Of a stretch of 64,000 nucleotides of DNA, positions 36,334 through 45,533 are shown piece by piece. A program made the position numbers and the translations under genes. The first letter of the stretch is position 1. Every line of letters begins with the position of its first letter. The notes under the pieces are model-generated. The model was not told the DNA's origin. It worked only from the letters and a program-made list of their open reading frames with translations, and made no database searches. The stretch is from Bacteroidia bacterium. GTDB taxonomy: Bacteria > Bacteroidota > Bacteroidia > Chitinophagales > Chitinophagaceae. Where the stretch lies: NCBI GenBank assembly GCA_030426665.1, contig JAUHYD010000010.1, forward strand, positions 123,115 to 187,114. Direction: 5' to 3'.

Positions 36334-37191
36334 TTACCCCAAATACACTTTGAGGGCATTGCTGTACCGCGCCTTTTGCAAGCGCTTAATAGCTCTTTCT
36401 TTGATTTGGCGAATACGCTCTTTCGTAAGATCATATTTATCGCCTATCTCTTCAATGCTGGGTCCGGCATCGCCTTCCAAACCAAAATAGGCTGCCAATA
36501 TTTCAGCTTCTCTCTGACTCAACGACTTAAGAATTCGGCGAATTTCGTTGCGTAAGGAATCCTTCATCACATCATTATCGGTATCGCTGCTTCCTTCCAG
36601 CAAATCACCCATGGCCACATCTTCTGCTTCGTGTACAGGTGCATCCAGAGATGTATGACGGGTGTTACTGGTAAATATATTTGTAACTTCAGTTTCACTC
36701 ATCTCAAGAATGTCTGCCAGCTCTTCAGTTGATGGCTCACGTTCATTCTCCTGTTCAAAAGCAATAAATGCTTTATTGGCTTTATTATAAGTACCTATTT
36801 TGTTTTGTGGCAAACGCACTAGCCTACCCTGTTCAGCCAAAGCCTGTAAAATTGACTGACGTATCCACCAAACCGCATAAGAAATAAACTTAAAACCCTT
36901 TGTTTCGTCAAAGCGCTGTGCAGCTTTGATAAGACCAAGGTTACCTTCGTTTATCAAATCGCTTAATGAAAGCCCCTGATGTTGGTACTGCTTAGCCACC
37001 GATACTACAAACCTGAGGTTGGACTTAACCAATTTCTCCAATGCACGCTGGTCGCCCATGTGTATCTTCTGGGCAAGCGTAGTCTCTTCCTCAGGGGTAA
37101 TCATAGAAATTTTACTTATCTCTTGTAAGTATTTCTCTACCGCCTGTGAATCCCGGTTTGTAATCTGAGTGGCAATCTTTAACTGCCTCAT
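36334..37191 (-). CDS. rpoD: RNA polymerase primary sigma factor RpoD (sigma-A)
   Basis: The 285 residue protein begins MRQLKIATQITNRDSQAVEK, which is the typical start of the short Bacteroidota primary sigma factor lacking the large region 1.1. Region 2 is clear (LVKSNLRFVVSVAKQYQHQG, LSDLINEGNLGLIKAAQRFD, FISYAVWWIRQSILQAL), as is region 4.2 with its helix-turn-helix (IGDKYDLTKERIRQIKERAI). It directs RNA polymerase to housekeeping promoters of the -33/-7 type. It stands alone, convergent with the EamA gene. The start is the ATG at 37191. Confidence 0.97.
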   Translation of the reverse strand: MRQLKIATQITNRDSQAVEKYLQEISKISMITPEEETTLAQKIHMGDQRALEKLVKSNLRFVVSVAKQYQHQGLSLSDLINEGNLGLIKAAQRFDETKGFKFISYAVWWIRQSILQALAEQGRLVRLPQNKIGTYNKANKAFIAFEQENEREPSTEELADILEMSETEVTNIFTSNTRHTSLDAPVHEAEDVAMGDLLEGSSDTDNDVMKDSLRNEIRRILKSLSQREAEILAAYFGLEGDAGPSIEEIGDKYDLTKERIRQIKERAIKRLQKARYSNALKVYLG

Positions 37192-37527
37192 AGTGTTATT
37201 GCTTTATATGTTCTGTTATTTAAACTTTGCTGAATCACGACATTCTTCAATCCATCAACTCCCGACTCCTGTAAAAGTAGGCGTCTTTAAACCTTCAAAT
37301 GTTTGATATTCAACCAAGTTTTGTCTCACTTACAACGCTCAAAATACGTTCCACATTTCACAAATTACATTAACCAAAGTGTTAATCTATATATAAAATG
37401 ACTGAAAAGTAACGCTGGATTGACTTCCGTCAGTTATGAATATTTTTTATACAGGTATCATTAAAATTTTCTTTTATCCTGTATGACTTAATTTCGGTAC
37501 AAAATTATACCAATATGTCAAAAATGC
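37192..37527. other. Divergent intergenic region between rpoD and glutaryl-CoA dehydrogenase genes
   Basis: This AT-rich stretch must hold the rpoD promoter on the minus strand and the upstream part of the gcdH promoter on the plus strand. I see no ORF and no hairpin of note. Confidence 0.5.
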
Positions 37528-37535
37528 TACCTTTG
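37528..37535 (+). promoter_or_regulatory. Candidate -7 box (tacctttg) of the glutaryl-CoA dehydrogenase gene
   Basis: The octamer matches TAnnTTTG and is followed by gc, as is common in Bacteroidota promoters. It lies 30 bp upstream of the ATG at 37566, a normal leader length. Confidence 0.6.
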
Positions 37536-37565
37536 CGCCTCTATTCACATCAACTTTAACAAAAC

Positions 37566-38744
37566 ATGGAAAAGGATTTGTATCAGCATCCGGACTATTA
37601 CCTCATTGACGAACTACTTACTGAAGAGCAATTACTTATAAGAGACTCGGTTAGAGCATTTGTAAAAAAAGAAATATCCCCTATCATAGAAGAGAGCGCC
37701 CAAAACGCAACCTTTCCAAAGCAAATAATTAAAGGATTGGGAGAACAGGGCTGTTTTGGCCCATTTGTCCCACAGAAATATGGCGGTGCCGGACTCGACT
37801 ATATCACGTACGGTATAATGATGCAGGAGTTAGAACGCGGGGATTCAGGTATTCGTTCCACAGCATCGGTACAAGGTTCGCTGGTAATGTTCCCTATATA
37901 TAAATTTGGCACAGAAGAACAGAAAATGAAATTTCTGCCAAAATTGGCGACCGGAGAAATGATGGGGTGTTTTGGACTTACTGAACCCGATCATGGTTCA
38001 AACCCTGCGGGGATGCTAAGCAACTTCAAGGACGCCGGTGACCACGTGATACTCAATGGATCTAAAATGTGGATTTCAAATGCCCCGTTTGCAGATATAG
38101 CTGTAGTTTGGGCTAAAGATGAATCCGGTGACATCAGGGGAATGATTCTGGAAAGAGGCATGGAAGGTTTTTCAACACCCGAAACGCATGGCAAGTGGTC
38201 GCTTAGAGCTTCCGCAACCGGCGAGTTGGTGTTTGACAATGTAAAAGTGCCAAAGGAAAATATCTTTCCCGAAATTAAAGGGCTAAAAGGTCCGCTTACT
38301 TGTTTATCCAGTGCACGTTACGGTATTGCATGGGGTGCGCTCGGCTGTGCGATGGACTGCTATGACACAGCGCTTCGGTACGCGCAACAGCGCATACAGT
38401 TTGGCAGACCCATTGCGGGTTTCCAGCTTACGCAGAAAAAGCTGGCGGAAATGATTACCGAAATAACTAAGAGTCAGTTAATGAACTGGCGCTTAGGAGT
38501 GCTTCGCAATGAGGACAGAGCTACACCAGCGCAAATATCCATGGCAAAACGTAATAGCTGTGATATTGCGTTAAAAGTTTCAAGAGAAGCACGGCAGATA
38601 CTGGGAGGAATGGGCATCACCGGTGAGTTTAGCATTATGCGACATATGATGAATCTGGAATCTGTGGTTACGTATGAAGGCACTCATGATATTCACCTGT
38701 TGATAACAGGAATGGACGTCACCGGCATTAATGCATTCAGCTAA
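37566..38744 (+). CDS. gcdH: Glutaryl-CoA dehydrogenase (acyl-CoA dehydrogenase family)
   Basis: The 392 residue protein is a full-length acyl-CoA dehydrogenase. FAD-binding and substrate motifs are present (CFGLTEPDHGSNPAGM, KMWISNAPFADIAVVWAK), and the catalytic base is the Glu in TYEGTHDIH near the C-terminus. The segments GIRSTASVQGSLVM and SSARYGIAWGALG match the glutaryl-CoA dehydrogenase subgroup. The enzyme oxidises and decarboxylates glutaryl-CoA to crotonyl-CoA in lysine and tryptophan breakdown, passing electrons to ETF. It is a single gene with its own promoter box. Another short-chain acyl-CoA dehydrogenase is the alternative. Confidence 0.9.
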   Translation: MEKDLYQHPDYYLIDELLTEEQLLIRDSVRAFVKKEISPIIEESAQNATFPKQIIKGLGEQGCFGPFVPQKYGGAGLDYITYGIMMQELERGDSGIRSTASVQGSLVMFPIYKFGTEEQKMKFLPKLATGEMMGCFGLTEPDHGSNPAGMLSNFKDAGDHVILNGSKMWISNAPFADIAVVWAKDESGDIRGMILERGMEGFSTPETHGKWSLRASATGELVFDNVKVPKENIFPEIKGLKGPLTCLSSARYGIAWGALGCAMDCYDTALRYAQQRIQFGRPIAGFQLTQKKLAEMITEITKSQLMNWRLGVLRNEDRATPAQISMAKRNSCDIALKVSREARQILGGMGITGEFSIMRHMMNLESVVTYEGTHDIHLLITGMDVTGINAFS

Positions 38745-38797
38745 TACTTATCGGGCTTCTTTGCCTGACCAGCTATTGGATAAATTCGGTAGAAACA

Positions 38798-39031
38798 TCA
38801 GCTAAATACTCTTTGGGTGCTTTTCCCAAGTGTAGTTATCGCTATTTCTTTATTGTCGCTATTGTAGGTAATAAGCCCTAAATCCTCCAAAAAGCTGAGG
38901 TAAAAGTCGAGGTTAGCACGGTTCTCAATTTCAATTTCTGAAAGTATTGCATCGTAACAGTCGCAATATGGTTTATTCTCGACAATGCAGTGCGCCTTGA
39001 TAGTGGTGTGTAAACAATTGAATATACTCAT
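38798..39031 (-). CDS. Small protein, possible winged-helix fold, unknown
   Basis: The frame is open from a GTG at 39085, but the ATG at 39031 is preferred and gives 77 residues starting MSIFNCLHTTIKAHCIVENK. It has four Cys in the first third, including a CDC pair. The second half (LDFYLSFLEDLGLITYNS followed by KEIAITTLGKSTQRVF) reads like a winged-helix DNA-binding segment with a beta wing. The family is not recognised. It lies alone between gcdH and ispD on the opposite strand. Confidence 0.6.
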   Translation of the reverse strand: MSIFNCLHTTIKAHCIVENKPYCDCYDAILSEIEIENRANLDFYLSFLEDLGLITYNSDNKEIAITTLGKSTQRVFS

Positions 39032-39314
39032 AAAAGTGCTTTTTATTTCTCGATACTTACAGACTATTACCAAGGGGCCAAACACTCATAACAAAGTTAA
39101 CAAATAGTTATCTTATATATAATATTTTATTTAAAAAATTATTAGTTCATCGTTTCTATTGCAACTACGAATAAAAACTGGCTTCGGTTTTATTTTTTGC
39201 AGATAATTTCAAATTTTACTTTCCGTTACATTTACGCACCATTTCCTATGGTATGTCTGTGGAATACCTTTTATTTGCGTGCACTAATTCAATTTAGCAC
39301 AAGATTCCTTAACT

Positions 39315-39995
39315 ATGAGTTCTGTTAGAAAATATGCAGTAATCGTCGCCGGAGGGAAAGGCGTTCGGATGGGAACCGATATTCCCAAACAGTTTCTTCC
39401 ACTACTGGGCGTACCTATGTTATGCCATTGTATTCAAGCCTTCATACACACCTACCGAGACATAAACATCATATTAGTTGCTCCAGAAAGTCAACTACAT
39501 AGTACCGAAACAATTGTCAAGTCGTACGTGGGGCCTCTGCACCTGACCTCGGTAGCGGGCGGTGAAACCAGGTTTCATAGCGTGCAAAACGGTTTGCGAA
39601 AAATAGAAAAGAAAGGCATTGTGTTTGTTCACGATGGTGTTCGTCCACTAGTTTCGGCAAACTTGATCAAGCGGTGCTATAAACAAGCCCTGGAGCTGGG
39701 AAGTGCCATACCCGTTATACAATGTACTGATAGCTTAAGGGTTGTTAACGAAGACGGACTGTCATCTCCTTTGAATCGGGAACAAGTAAGGCTGGTCCAA
39801 ACGCCCCAAACATTCCTTACAGATATTATACTTCCCGCATTTGACCAGGAGTATAATGTTAACTTTACCGACGAAGCAACAGTTGTTGAGGCAACCGGCC
39901 AGAGCATCCACCTTATTGAGGGAGAGCGAGACAATATCAAGATAACGAATCCCGGTGATATGCTAATCGCAGACACACTATTAAAATCAAGTTAG
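39315..39995 (+). CDS. ispD: 2-C-methyl-D-erythritol 4-phosphate cytidylyltransferase
   Basis: The 226 residue protein has the nucleotidyltransferase start VAGGKGVRMGTDIPKQFL, with the CTP-binding glycine loop and catalytic Arg and Lys, the GGETRFHSVQNGL segment, VHDGVRPLVS with the metal-binding Asp, QTPQTF, and the C-terminal DEATVVEATGQ and ERDNIKITNPGD motifs. It makes CDP-ME from MEP and CTP in the non-mevalonate isoprenoid pathway. Length is normal. The next gene starts 4 bp after the stop, so the two are probably translated from one message. Confidence 0.95.
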   Translation: MSSVRKYAVIVAGGKGVRMGTDIPKQFLPLLGVPMLCHCIQAFIHTYRDINIILVAPESQLHSTETIVKSYVGPLHLTSVAGGETRFHSVQNGLRKIEKKGIVFVHDGVRPLVSANLIKRCYKQALELGSAIPVIQCTDSLRVVNEDGLSSPLNREQVRLVQTPQTFLTDIILPAFDQEYNVNFTDEATVVEATGQSIHLIEGERDNIKITNPGDMLIADTLLKSS

Positions 39996-39999
39996 CAAT

Positions 40000-40938
40000 A
40001 TGCATACGCCGCTGAGAGTACATACAGCACTAAGCATATTTTTACTAACCCTATCTGCATCATTGAATGCGCAAACTCATGACATCCCTGATTCTAGCAT
40101 TTTCAGCCAACCCATTGCGCTTGATACCTTTACAATAAAGGCAGGGTTTGACATTAATGCTTTTATTAGGCGAGTGAAGAAGGACACAACATTTTATAAA
40201 GCCTTCCGGACGCTACACCTTAAAAAGTATTACGGAAAATACGACATCGTTATCATAGATAATCATGGAAAAACTATTGCCGGAGAGCAAAGCAATATCC
40301 GTCAGCTAATAGATGACAATTGCAGAAAAACTATCTTTTTACAGAAAAACTCGTTTGGCAATTACTATAAACGTTCGGGGAAGTACAGATATTATACATC
40401 TGCCCTTTTTGCCCACCTGTTCCTAACCGAGGACACAGTATGCAACGAAGACGATATTGTTTCAGGAAAATTTCAGGATAAAGGCACGGGGCGGCTGGAG
40501 AAAAGTAAATACGAACTTAAACAGCTGATATTTAACCCAGGAGCAAAAATAAGCGGGATTCCCTTCATCGGCGACAGGGCATCCATTTTTGAGCCGGACG
40601 AAGCTATGAAATACAACTTCAGCGTAAAGTCTGACTCCATCGGCAATGAGCCTTGTTACCTTTTCAGGATTACACCAAAAGAAGACTACAAACGCAAAAC
40701 CATTTACAACGAAATGACTACATGGTTTCGCAAATCAGACTACAGCATACTCGCCAGAAATTACTCTTTATCTTATAGTACAATTGTTTATGATTTCGAC
40801 GTCACCATGAGAGTTAAAACAACAGTAGCTGGTGGTAAACGTGTACCCTCTGATATTTTCTATGATGGCAATTGGCACATATTCGGTAAAAAAAGAGAAC
40901 GAGTTAAGTTTAATATAACATTCGATTTCGACCATTAG
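40000..40938 (+). CDS. Secreted protein of unknown function
   Basis: The 312 residue protein has an N-terminal signal peptide ending SASLNAQ (about residue 25) and no other membrane segment. The mature part is rich in Lys, Tyr and Asp and shows beta-strand-like alternation toward the C-terminus (NEMTTWFRKSDYSILARNYSLSY, GGKRVPSDIFYDGNWHIFGKKRERVKF), which recalls periplasmic LolA/LolB-like or outer-membrane-associated proteins, but no motif settles it. It starts 4 bp behind ispD, so expression is likely coupled; a functional link to isoprenoid synthesis is not supported. Confidence 0.75.
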   Translation: MHTPLRVHTALSIFLLTLSASLNAQTHDIPDSSIFSQPIALDTFTIKAGFDINAFIRRVKKDTTFYKAFRTLHLKKYYGKYDIVIIDNHGKTIAGEQSNIRQLIDDNCRKTIFLQKNSFGNYYKRSGKYRYYTSALFAHLFLTEDTVCNEDDIVSGKFQDKGTGRLEKSKYELKQLIFNPGAKISGIPFIGDRASIFEPDEAMKYNFSVKSDSIGNEPCYLFRITPKEDYKRKTIYNEMTTWFRKSDYSILARNYSLSYSTIVYDFDVTMRVKTTVAGGKRVPSDIFYDGNWHIFGKKRERVKFNITFDFDH

Positions 40939-41001
40939 TATGCACAACTAAATGATACTGTTAAATTCTGTGCGATATGATACAGATACTCCTAAACTCA
41001 G

Positions 41002-41009
41002 TATTTTTG
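41002..41009 (+). promoter_or_regulatory. Candidate -7 box (tatttttg) of the Bax1-inhibitor family gene
   Basis: The octamer fits TAnnTTTG and lies 20 bp before the ATG at 41030. No clear -33 element was seen. Confidence 0.5.
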
Positions 41010-41029
41010 TGCAATAATTAATATTAGTT

Positions 41030-41803
41030 ATGGATAATTACAATCAGCAGAAATTTTCGGGTTACAGTGTTGTCGAAAACAGCAAAGTTAGAGCTGACAG
41101 CGCCGTATCCAAGAAATTTATGTCATCGGTTTTTGCCTGGATGTTTCTCGCATTAGGTTTGTCGGCAATCATATCCGTTGTGTTTTCCAATTTATTTTTG
41201 AGCGACCCGGCCTATCTGCAATACTTCTACAACATTACCGAAAGCGGTGCCAGACCCAGCATTATTGGGTGGGTTACCATTGCATCACCATTGGTATTCG
41301 TGCTTACCATGAGCTTTGCTTTTGCTAGACTTTCGGCAAGGGCCCTTACGTTGTTATTTATCCTTTATGCAGTGGTTAATGGTATCAGCTTCAGTTTTAT
41401 TATGCTGACTTTCACAGCCGGTTCTATCATCGGTTGTTTTGCTTCTGCATCGGCTATGTTTGGTATAATGGCATTGATGGGCTACACAACCGACAAAGAC
41501 CTTACATCATTCGGCTCCATTCTTTCGATGGGCTTGGTGGGAATGTTGGTTGCTATTATGGTAAACATGTTTATCGGAAGCGAAATGCTTGACTACATCA
41601 TAAGCATGGTCGGCGTTGCTGTATTTACAGGACTAACAGCCTATGACGTACAGAAACTGAAGCGCATAAGTGCAGGTATTGAATACAATGGCACTCCGGC
41701 AAGCGACACCCGAAAGATAGCAATAATGGGAGCCCTGACGCTTTACTTAGACTTTGCAAACTTATTCCTGATGCTGCTGCGTTTGTTCGGGAACAGAAAA
41801 TAA
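41030..41803 (+). CDS. Bax inhibitor-1/YccA family membrane protein
   Basis: The 257 residue protein has a 30-40 residue soluble N-terminus, then seven hydrophobic segments. The first (FMSSVFAWMFLALGLSAII) and the C-terminal part (FTGLTAYDVQKLKRISAG, then ALTLYLDFANLFLMLLRLFG) match the BI-1/YccA (UPF0005) family, including the conserved Asp residues of the ion-permeation region in TAYDVQ and YLDF. Bacterial members are inner-membrane, pH-sensitive calcium-leak or protease-modulating proteins. It is a single gene with its own promoter box. Confidence 0.92.
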   Translation: MDNYNQQKFSGYSVVENSKVRADSAVSKKFMSSVFAWMFLALGLSAIISVVFSNLFLSDPAYLQYFYNITESGARPSIIGWVTIASPLVFVLTMSFAFARLSARALTLLFILYAVVNGISFSFIMLTFTAGSIIGCFASASAMFGIMALMGYTTDKDLTSFGSILSMGLVGMLVAIMVNMFIGSEMLDYIISMVGVAVFTGLTAYDVQKLKRISAGIEYNGTPASDTRKIAIMGALTLYLDFANLFLMLLRLFGNRK

Positions 41804-42121
41804 GCAATAAGAGTTCAAGGCGCTTTTTCTACAATCCTTTCTCCGGGAACGTTGACTTATTGTCGGAACGACACTGAAGTGTTACAATCTGTATCTGGCA
41901 TTCGATTGACTCAAATGAATGTCTATTGCATTTATATATTTTCCGGTAAATAAATATGCCGATTCAAGTCAGAGTTAACAGGCGTAGCTATTTCTTCCAA
42001 TAGCAGAACCGAAAAAGGAAAAGCAAATAATATCAGTGATTGAATTTCAATACTTAGAAACCAGTATATATAACAGTATGCAATTTGCCTTTCAGCATGA
42101 CAACTGCATGAAGGTAATTAG
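41804..42121. other. Intergenic region, nothing recognised
   Basis: This 318 bp lies between two convergent genes. No ORF, RNA gene or strong hairpin terminator was seen. Confidence 0.5.
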
Positions 42122-42370
42122 TTAGAACAACTTACAGACTTCCTTAATCTTTATGCCGTTTTCCTCATGCTCGAAAGATTCATCTTCACACAAAGACTTT
42201 GCACCATCCCGAGTATCAGTTATCTCATAGCCTTTTGTGATACTGTCCGGCAAACCGGGAGCCCCGGAGTAGGTGATAGCACACTCACATCTATATTTTT
42301 TAACACAGGAATTCAGCGACAGAATACCAACAAGTGCCAATATCAGGAATAAGGAACTGCGTAATTTCAT
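42122..42370 (-). CDS. Small putative lipoprotein, unknown
   Basis: The 82 residue product has a signal peptide with lipobox (LVGILSLNSC, lipid at Cys22), then KKYRCECAITYSG. Four more Cys in the mature part could form two disulfides. It is short, acidic at the end, and not a family I recognise. It sits behind the glycosyltransferase gene at 42494 on the same strand, 123 bp away, so co-transcription is possible. Confidence 0.7.
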   Translation of the reverse strand: MKLRSSLFLILALVGILSLNSCVKKYRCECAITYSGAPGLPDSITKGYEITDTRDGAKSLCEDESFEHEENGIKIKEVCKLF

Positions 42371-42493
42371 GTAATAAACCTATTTAGGGTTGAAGTTAAG
42401 GTGGCAGTTTTACAATTCAAAATTTATTGCATCTAAAAGTTTCAGGAACCTATCCGGCTGAATGTCATAAACACAAAACACAATTACCAATAA

Positions 42494-44446
42494 TTACTGA
42501 TAGCTGCCAAGGAATTTGTAATTGCCAATTATCAGATTCACATCTGTACCGGGAGTATATTGCTGTGCGTAAAGTCTGTTCAAGGTGAGTTTCACTTCAT
42601 CAGCAGGCTCATAGTCACTCAGCAGATTGAAGGGAGGAATAACGCCTTTACGAATAGCAGGTAACGGCTCCTGATTCGGACATTCTGCATAACCAACCCA
42701 TGTTAGCTTACCAAAAAGCACGCGGAGACACCTTGAGAAAAATTTCCCGGGACTCTTGACTGCAAACACTAAAATCGGAAACAGCAACAAAAAAATGAGG
42801 CTCGCCGCTATATCCACTACTCGTTTGTTTCTCATCTGGGCAAAGCCTGCCAGATTATAACGTCGGTCAATTGTATATATATCTCCGGAAGTCGCGCTGG
42901 AATTACTACCAACGAAACTCTCCCTGCCCGGCAAATGAATTTTGTATTCGTATTCGCCTCCACACTTTTTCATTTGCTCAAAAACATTTTCGTACGACAA
43001 ACCGTTGATACAAAAAATCACTTCATTCACACTCGTTACATACAGCAACTGTTTCATCTCCGCCATCGGAGCTAAAGCGCTCCCCTTTTCTGCTACCGGA
43101 CTTATTCTACCGGACAACTCAGGTGCATAGTTAACTTGGCGCAATCGTTCTGCAGTCTTAGAAAACGCCTGCTCGTCAGCCACAATTACCGCCTTGTGGG
43201 GTAGCGTGTCGTAGGGAATTATCCGAAGAACCCCGAACCGGTACAACAACTCGTGCAGGCCCAACAGGATGACGGTACCTACAAAGCCGGAGAAAATGAT
43301 GATTGCTCTGGAGTAACGGTACTCCGGAGGCAGCAGACCATAATAGGCCAGAATGATAATAGTCCCGAATATCATACCCCGTGTAACTTTCAACGCGCGG
43401 TAGGGTTGGTCATAAGCACTGTTAAAATACAGTGACAACAACCACAAAGCGATATATGCAGGGAATGTCGCATACAGCACAGAAGCGTCAATAGGAGCAA
43501 TATTCTTTATTTCGCTGACCCAGAAATTCTTTATACCAATGAGTGTCGCCAGTAGTATTATCGCATCGAAAAGCGGCATATGCAATACCTTTAGCAACCG
43601 CTTCACCGTACCCAATATTGCCCGCAACACAATCCCCGCATTAATAAACAAAATAAACAAACCAGCCTGTTGTTTTGTATAGTGTTTCTTCACAAAAGTC
43701 ACCAGGGCTTCGTTGAATATACGGACATACGAAAGCGTCATCTTTCTTGTACTTTCTCCTTTGTAGTGTATCAATTCGGTTTCGGGAAAGTATATGTTCT
43801 TGTATCCTGCTTTCTGTATCCTATATGATAAATCTACATCCTCGCAATACATAAAATAATCCTCATCGAACGGACCGCCTGCATCAACCATTGCTTTTCT
43901 ACGAACCGTCATACAACAACCTGACAATACATCTACTTCTGCCGTCTGGTGTTCGCCCACATGAACGGCATAGTATTTATTAATGTAAGGCGACTTACTA
44001 AACAACTTATTGATACCTGTTGTTTTGAAAATAGCCACAGACAACGATGGAAATGATTTTTTCGAATCAGGAGCAAACTGCCCCTTCCCATCTATCAACC
44101 TCGGACCAATGCCCCCCACATCTGGATGGTCATCCATGTATTTAAGCGTCTTATGCAAGAACGATTCCGGCATAACCGTATCAGGATTCAGAAAAAGTAT
44201 ATACTCTCCCTTGGCTAATGCCACTGCCTGATTATTTGCTTTTGAAAATCCTCTGTTATCAGAATTGGCAACGACCGTTACTTCCGGAAATCGCTCCCGT
44301 ATCAATTCACAACTACCATCTGAGGAATTATTGTCAACGACTATAACCTCCATGTCAATCCCCGCCCCTGCTCGTAAGACAGAGTGCAGACATAACTCAA
44401 GGAAATACTTGACATTATAGTTAACAATAATTACAGAAATCTTCAT
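42494..44446 (-). CDS. Family 2 glycosyltransferase fused to a degenerate sugar-phosphate transferase-like membrane region
   Basis: The 650 residue protein has a GT-A glycosyltransferase 2 domain at residues 1-250: VSVIIVNYN-type start (MKISVIIVNYNVKYFLELCL), VVDNNSSDGS, LFLNPDTVMPES with the DxD-like Asp, and the acceptor-site FMYCEDVDLSYR. Such domains transfer rhamnose or similar sugars onto surface polysaccharide. Several membrane segments follow (about 270-410), then a Rossmann-like stretch (KAVIVADEQAFSKTAERLRQ) and NKRVVDIAASLIFLLLFPILV, which resembles the membrane helix of polyprenyl-phosphate sugar transferases (WcaJ/WbaP). The catalytic core expected after that helix is missing, so this part is probably non-catalytic. 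No other polysaccharide genes are adjacent. Confidence 0.85.
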   Translation of the reverse strand: MKISVIIVNYNVKYFLELCLHSVLRAGAGIDMEVIVVDNNSSDGSCELIRERFPEVTVVANSDNRGFSKANNQAVALAKGEYILFLNPDTVMPESFLHKTLKYMDDHPDVGGIGPRLIDGKGQFAPDSKKSFPSLSVAIFKTTGINKLFSKSPYINKYYAVHVGEHQTAEVDVLSGCCMTVRRKAMVDAGGPFDEDYFMYCEDVDLSYRIQKAGYKNIYFPETELIHYKGESTRKMTLSYVRIFNEALVTFVKKHYTKQQAGLFILFINAGIVLRAILGTVKRLLKVLHMPLFDAIILLATLIGIKNFWVSEIKNIAPIDASVLYATFPAYIALWLLSLYFNSAYDQPYRALKVTRGMIFGTIIILAYYGLLPPEYRYSRAIIIFSGFVGTVILLGLHELLYRFGVLRIIPYDTLPHKAVIVADEQAFSKTAERLRQVNYAPELSGRISPVAEKGSALAPMAEMKQLLYVTSVNEVIFCINGLSYENVFEQMKKCGGEYEYKIHLPGRESFVGSNSSATSGDIYTIDRRYNLAGFAQMRNKRVVDIAASLIFLLLFPILVFAVKSPGKFFSRCLRVLFGKLTWVGYAECPNQEPLPAIRKGVIPPFNLLSDYEPADEVKLTLNRLYAQQYTPGTDVNLIIGNYKFLGSYQ

Positions 44447-44660
44447 AAGAAGTTAGCCTAGATTCACCATTTTTGTGATTCCTTATTAGTTGCAGTAGTC
44501 TTCTCGTGCAATTTTCGAGCCAAACCCAATAAGTATGCAAATAACGAAAAAACACAGCAATTGATTGCATTTCAGCAGCCTAAATTAATCAGGGCAAGGA
44601 AGTGGCATTTTGCCCGACACCCAAAAATCGCTTCAAAAATTAAATATTAACTTTAGCGCA

Positions 44661-45200
44661 ATGAAAAAATTCATGCGGTTTGGACTAATACTTATTGGAG
44701 CTGTAATGGCCCTTATCCTGGCATTGTCATTTTACGAACCACAAGACGTATCTTTTACTCGATCAGTTGCCATACACGCTCCCACATCAATGGTCTTTGA
44801 AGAAATAAGAAATTTCGACCATTGGAACAACTGGAATACATTTCTACATAATGACAGTTTGACGGAGATAACCTACGCAGGTCAGTCAGGGGCTGTTGGA
44901 AGTAAATATAAATGGCATGGAGATGAGCGGCGAACCGGAACCGGTTCATTAACGTGCACAGATGTAACAAAAAACACATTCAGTTATATGTTTGAAGTAA
45001 CTGAACCAGGTGAGTTTGTCGGCGATGGGACATTCCGGCTGTCTGATTCTACAGACTTTACAATAGTTTCCTGGACGTTTCACAAACACTTCCCGTTCTT
45101 AGCCAATGCAACATTAATTGTATTTGACCTTGAAAAGTATTTTGCAGACGACTTCAACAAAAGCCTCGAAAATCTGAAGTCACTAACTGAGAAGACATAA
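44661..45200 (+). CDS. SRPBCC (START-like) family protein with membrane anchor
   Basis: The frame is open from 44610, but the ATG at 44661 gives a normal membrane start (MKKFMRFGLILIGAVMALIL), so the product is 179 residues. After the anchor, VSFTRSVAIHAPTSMVFEEI and FDHWNNWNTFL are typical of the SRPBCC/polyketide-cyclase fold, which has a deep hydrophobic ligand pocket. The rest (GAVGSKYKWHGDE, FTIVSWTFHKHFPF) fits the same fold. The ligand is unknown. It is divergent from the glycosyltransferase gene. Confidence 0.82.
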   Translation: MKKFMRFGLILIGAVMALILALSFYEPQDVSFTRSVAIHAPTSMVFEEIRNFDHWNNWNTFLHNDSLTEITYAGQSGAVGSKYKWHGDERRTGTGSLTCTDVTKNTFSYMFEVTEPGEFVGDGTFRLSDSTDFTIVSWTFHKHFPFLANATLIVFDLEKYFADDFNKSLENLKSLTEKT

Positions 45201-45472
45201 TAGCGCCATAGATATTTACAAAACCGAAAAATACTCTTCCCAATACATTTTTAAGCACTAAACTCCTGGCAAACAATCCCCGACCGGGAGCGAGAATATT
45301 TGTATTTATTCCTAACAAAATGTTGAATAAAAACGCCCATTTCAGGGGTACCATCGAGTACTTATAATAAAACTGCCAACATTATTAACAATGAGTAATA
45401 AGCAATTTATATATTGAGTTTAATTACAATTTTAAGGTTATTTAAATAAACAGATTATAGCATAATTTTAGT
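45201..45472. other. Long AT-rich region upstream of the 3,173 residue protein gene
   Basis: No ORF or RNA gene was recognised here. The right part is very AT-rich and leads into the -7 box at 45473. Confidence 0.5.
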
Positions 45473-45480
45473 TATTTTTG
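45473..45480 (+). promoter_or_regulatory. Candidate -7 box (tatttttg) of the 3,173 residue protein gene
   Basis: The octamer fits TAnnTTTG and lies 53 bp upstream of the ATG at 45534, leaving a leader of about 45-50 bases that includes a run of seven T. Confidence 0.5.
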
Positions 45481-45533
45481 AAGATTATTCCAACTACCCA
45501 AAAACACAACTTTTTTTAGTCATATTTATAATT

